64,000 bases of DNA from Xiphophorus maculatus (taxonomy: Eukaryota > Chordata > Actinopteri > Cyprinodontiformes > Poeciliidae). The notes below the pieces were generated by a model. It saw only the letters and a list, made by a program, of their open reading frames with translations. It ran no database searches and was not told the origin of the DNA. Shown here piece by piece: positions 62,641 to 64,000 of this stretch (within the stretch, counting starts at the first letter, position 1; every line of letters begins with the position of its first letter). The stretch is from assembly GCF_002775205.1 (NCBI RefSeq), contig NC_036457.1, positions 12,314,996-12,378,995 on the forward strand, given 5' to 3'. Position numbers and translations under genes: made by a program.

Positions 62641-63077
62641 GAAAAGAACAGTCTGTCATATTTGCAGCTTAAACATTTCATTTCCAATAAATATGTGCAA
62701 ATGAAACAAAATTGAAAGTAGACTTTGAGATTTAACTACTATTAACAATATATTTATGTACTTACTTTTAAATAGGGCATAAGGGTTATTTAATGGCGGC
62801 CACTGTAGAAAGCATGCCACCTTGAGACTGTTGCTCAGCTGGTCTATAGTAGCAGAATGTGAAAACATCAAAAATAAAACTCACTATAGTGGGAAACAAA
62901 CAATATTTGCTTTGGCCTTTTGCTTTGGTGAAAACAAGCGTTGCAATAAAGGGAGACAGACGGAGCGCTTTTTCTGCTACAACACCGGATGTTCTTTACA
63001 AGTACTTCCTGGTCAACATTTAGCTGTAGAAACTTGTAGTCTTCTTTTTCGACGGTTCGTTGATTTGGAAAACAAAA

Positions 63078-63781
63078 ATGCCGGGCCCCGACAAAGAAAC
63101 CGACCTGACTGAGCGGGTTGAAGCCTTTCTGTCCGACCTGAAGCGCGGAGGTAGCGGGGCGGGACCTCTGCGGGGCTCAGCGGAGACTGCCCGAGAAACG
63201 ACCGCGCTGCTTCGCAAGATTACAGCTCAGGCTCGGTGGAGCAGCGCAGGTTCTTCTCCTCACTTGATTTATTTCGACAACCTCTGATGATAATAATAAT
63301 GCAGAGGACTAAATTACTGTGAAATTGGTTCTATTGTTGTCGTAATGTGTGTGTGTGTGTGTAGGTAGTTCGTTATAATCTGTGAACATGTCAGACATCT
63401 GTTGTAACATCTGTGAAATTATTGAAATAGGGGGAGTTGCATCATGGTTTCTTATGTGTGTACGTTTACTAAATTTAGCGACATTTTAGCTATATATATT
63501 TTTTTATAAATACACCATTTATAACTATAAATTAGTTAAAAACACTAATAAGTAAGAATTTCTTTACAATGTTATAATAAAATGAAAAGGGGCAATTTAG
63601 GATGGACAATACAATATAGTAACAACAATTAAAACGTTTTTTGTTGATTGCTGCCTTTAGGTGATCTGATGGAAATAATACGGAAAGAAGGGAGGAGAAT
63701 GACGGCCGCCCAGCCGTCAGAGACCACAGTGGGTAACATGATCAGGAGGGTCCTGAAGATCATCAGAGAGGAGTACGCCAG
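63078..63781 (+). CDS. eif2b2: Translation initiation factor eIF2B subunit beta (3'-partial)
   Basis: Exon 1 63078-63249 begins [20 protein letters not shown], similar to human EIF2B2 MPGSAAKGSELSERIESF. It retains LKRGG and [12 protein letters not shown]...RWSSAG. Exon 2 63661-63781 encodes [20 protein letters not shown] and [19 protein letters not shown], nearly identical to the human protein. The gene continues to the right of the window. eIF2B is the guanine nucleotide exchange factor of eIF2, and the beta subunit is part of its regulatory core. In human the gene lies in the same 14q24.3 neighbourhood. Confidence 0.95.
63345..63362. repeat. (TG)n microsatellite
   Basis: About nine TG dinucleotides inside the first eif2b2 intron. 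Confidence 0.9.
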
Positions 63782-64000
63782 GTGAGGACAGACAGCTGTG
63801 GAGTCAGATGTGTTCCTAATCCATTCATTGGGAACGTCAGACAACATTAAACAGTGCTATCAAATATCCCAGCTTATAACATCACTGTGAAATGAGTATT
63901 TTTCCATATATAGTAATAATAAAAGAAAAAATAAACCCTCAATTCTAAGATTTTATGAATCAGAACATATGATCGTTTGTTCATCAGGTTCTACTAGATT

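Larger units (their letters stand above)
60442..63077. other. tmed10 3' untranslated region and tmed10-eif2b2 intergenic
   Basis: No coding exon. Includes the tmed10 3' untranslated region (to about 61,580), a (TA)n tract (about 61,663-61,679), and a LINE-tail-like 'gcaaatgaggtcttgaatcccaatgagacc...taaataaa' near 62,404-62,460. It also holds a cluster of inverted repeats (62,554-62,600), a CTCF-like motif (62,627) and the eif2b2 5' flank. Confidence 0.4.

Overview
The window looks like single-copy chromosomal DNA from a ray-finned fish, most likely a percomorph teleost. The genes are split by short introns with GT-AG borders. The space between them holds Tc1-like, L2-like, piggyBac and MITE debris and many microsatellites. 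The recognisable proteins are close to known vertebrate ones. No bacterial, viral or organellar features were seen.

Layout, left to right: (1) dlst (+), the dihydrolipoamide succinyltransferase of the 2-oxoglutarate dehydrogenase complex, from about 1,031 to 5,282; its first exon is not visible. (2) jdp2 (-), a complete 163-codon bZIP repressor at 12,503-15,625, with a decayed piggyBac transposon in its last intron (13,437-15,104). (3) A repeat-rich stretch without genes, about 15.7-36.2 kb. (4) A divergent Fos-family gene (-), 36,276-39,821, 372 codons in four exons. (5) The canonical c-fos orthologue (+), 44,171-45,818, 364 codons in four exons, with an SRE/CRE/TATA promoter. (6) tmed10 (+), 55,013-60,441, the p24-family cargo receptor. 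(7) The first two exons of eif2b2 (+), from 63,078, continuing past the right edge.

The human 14q24.3 region carries the same gene set (DLST, EIF2B2, TMED10, FOS, JDP2), but here the order and several strands differ. The centre is a small bZIP cluster: the repressor jdp2 and two fos paralogues placed head to head, about 4.3 kb between start codons. That intergenic stretch and its flanks carry CArG, CRE, ETS and RFX X-box-like motifs. A second CRE/ETS/CArG cluster lies just downstream of c-fos. Fos and Jdp2 proteins both dimerise with Jun and compete for AP-1/CRE sites, so the cluster places an activator pair beside an antagonist.

The most notable observations are the head-to-head fos pair, a canonical Fos whose basic region departs from the usual sequence at two positions, the recurring X-box/CRE modules, two copies of a TA-flanked MITE filled with an AGAATTCTGA-type tandem repeat, and a piggyBac relic with intact TTAA borders and an internal deletion between short direct repeats. 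I found no evidence of a wholly new molecular system. All exon borders were read by eye from splice consensus and protein similarity.
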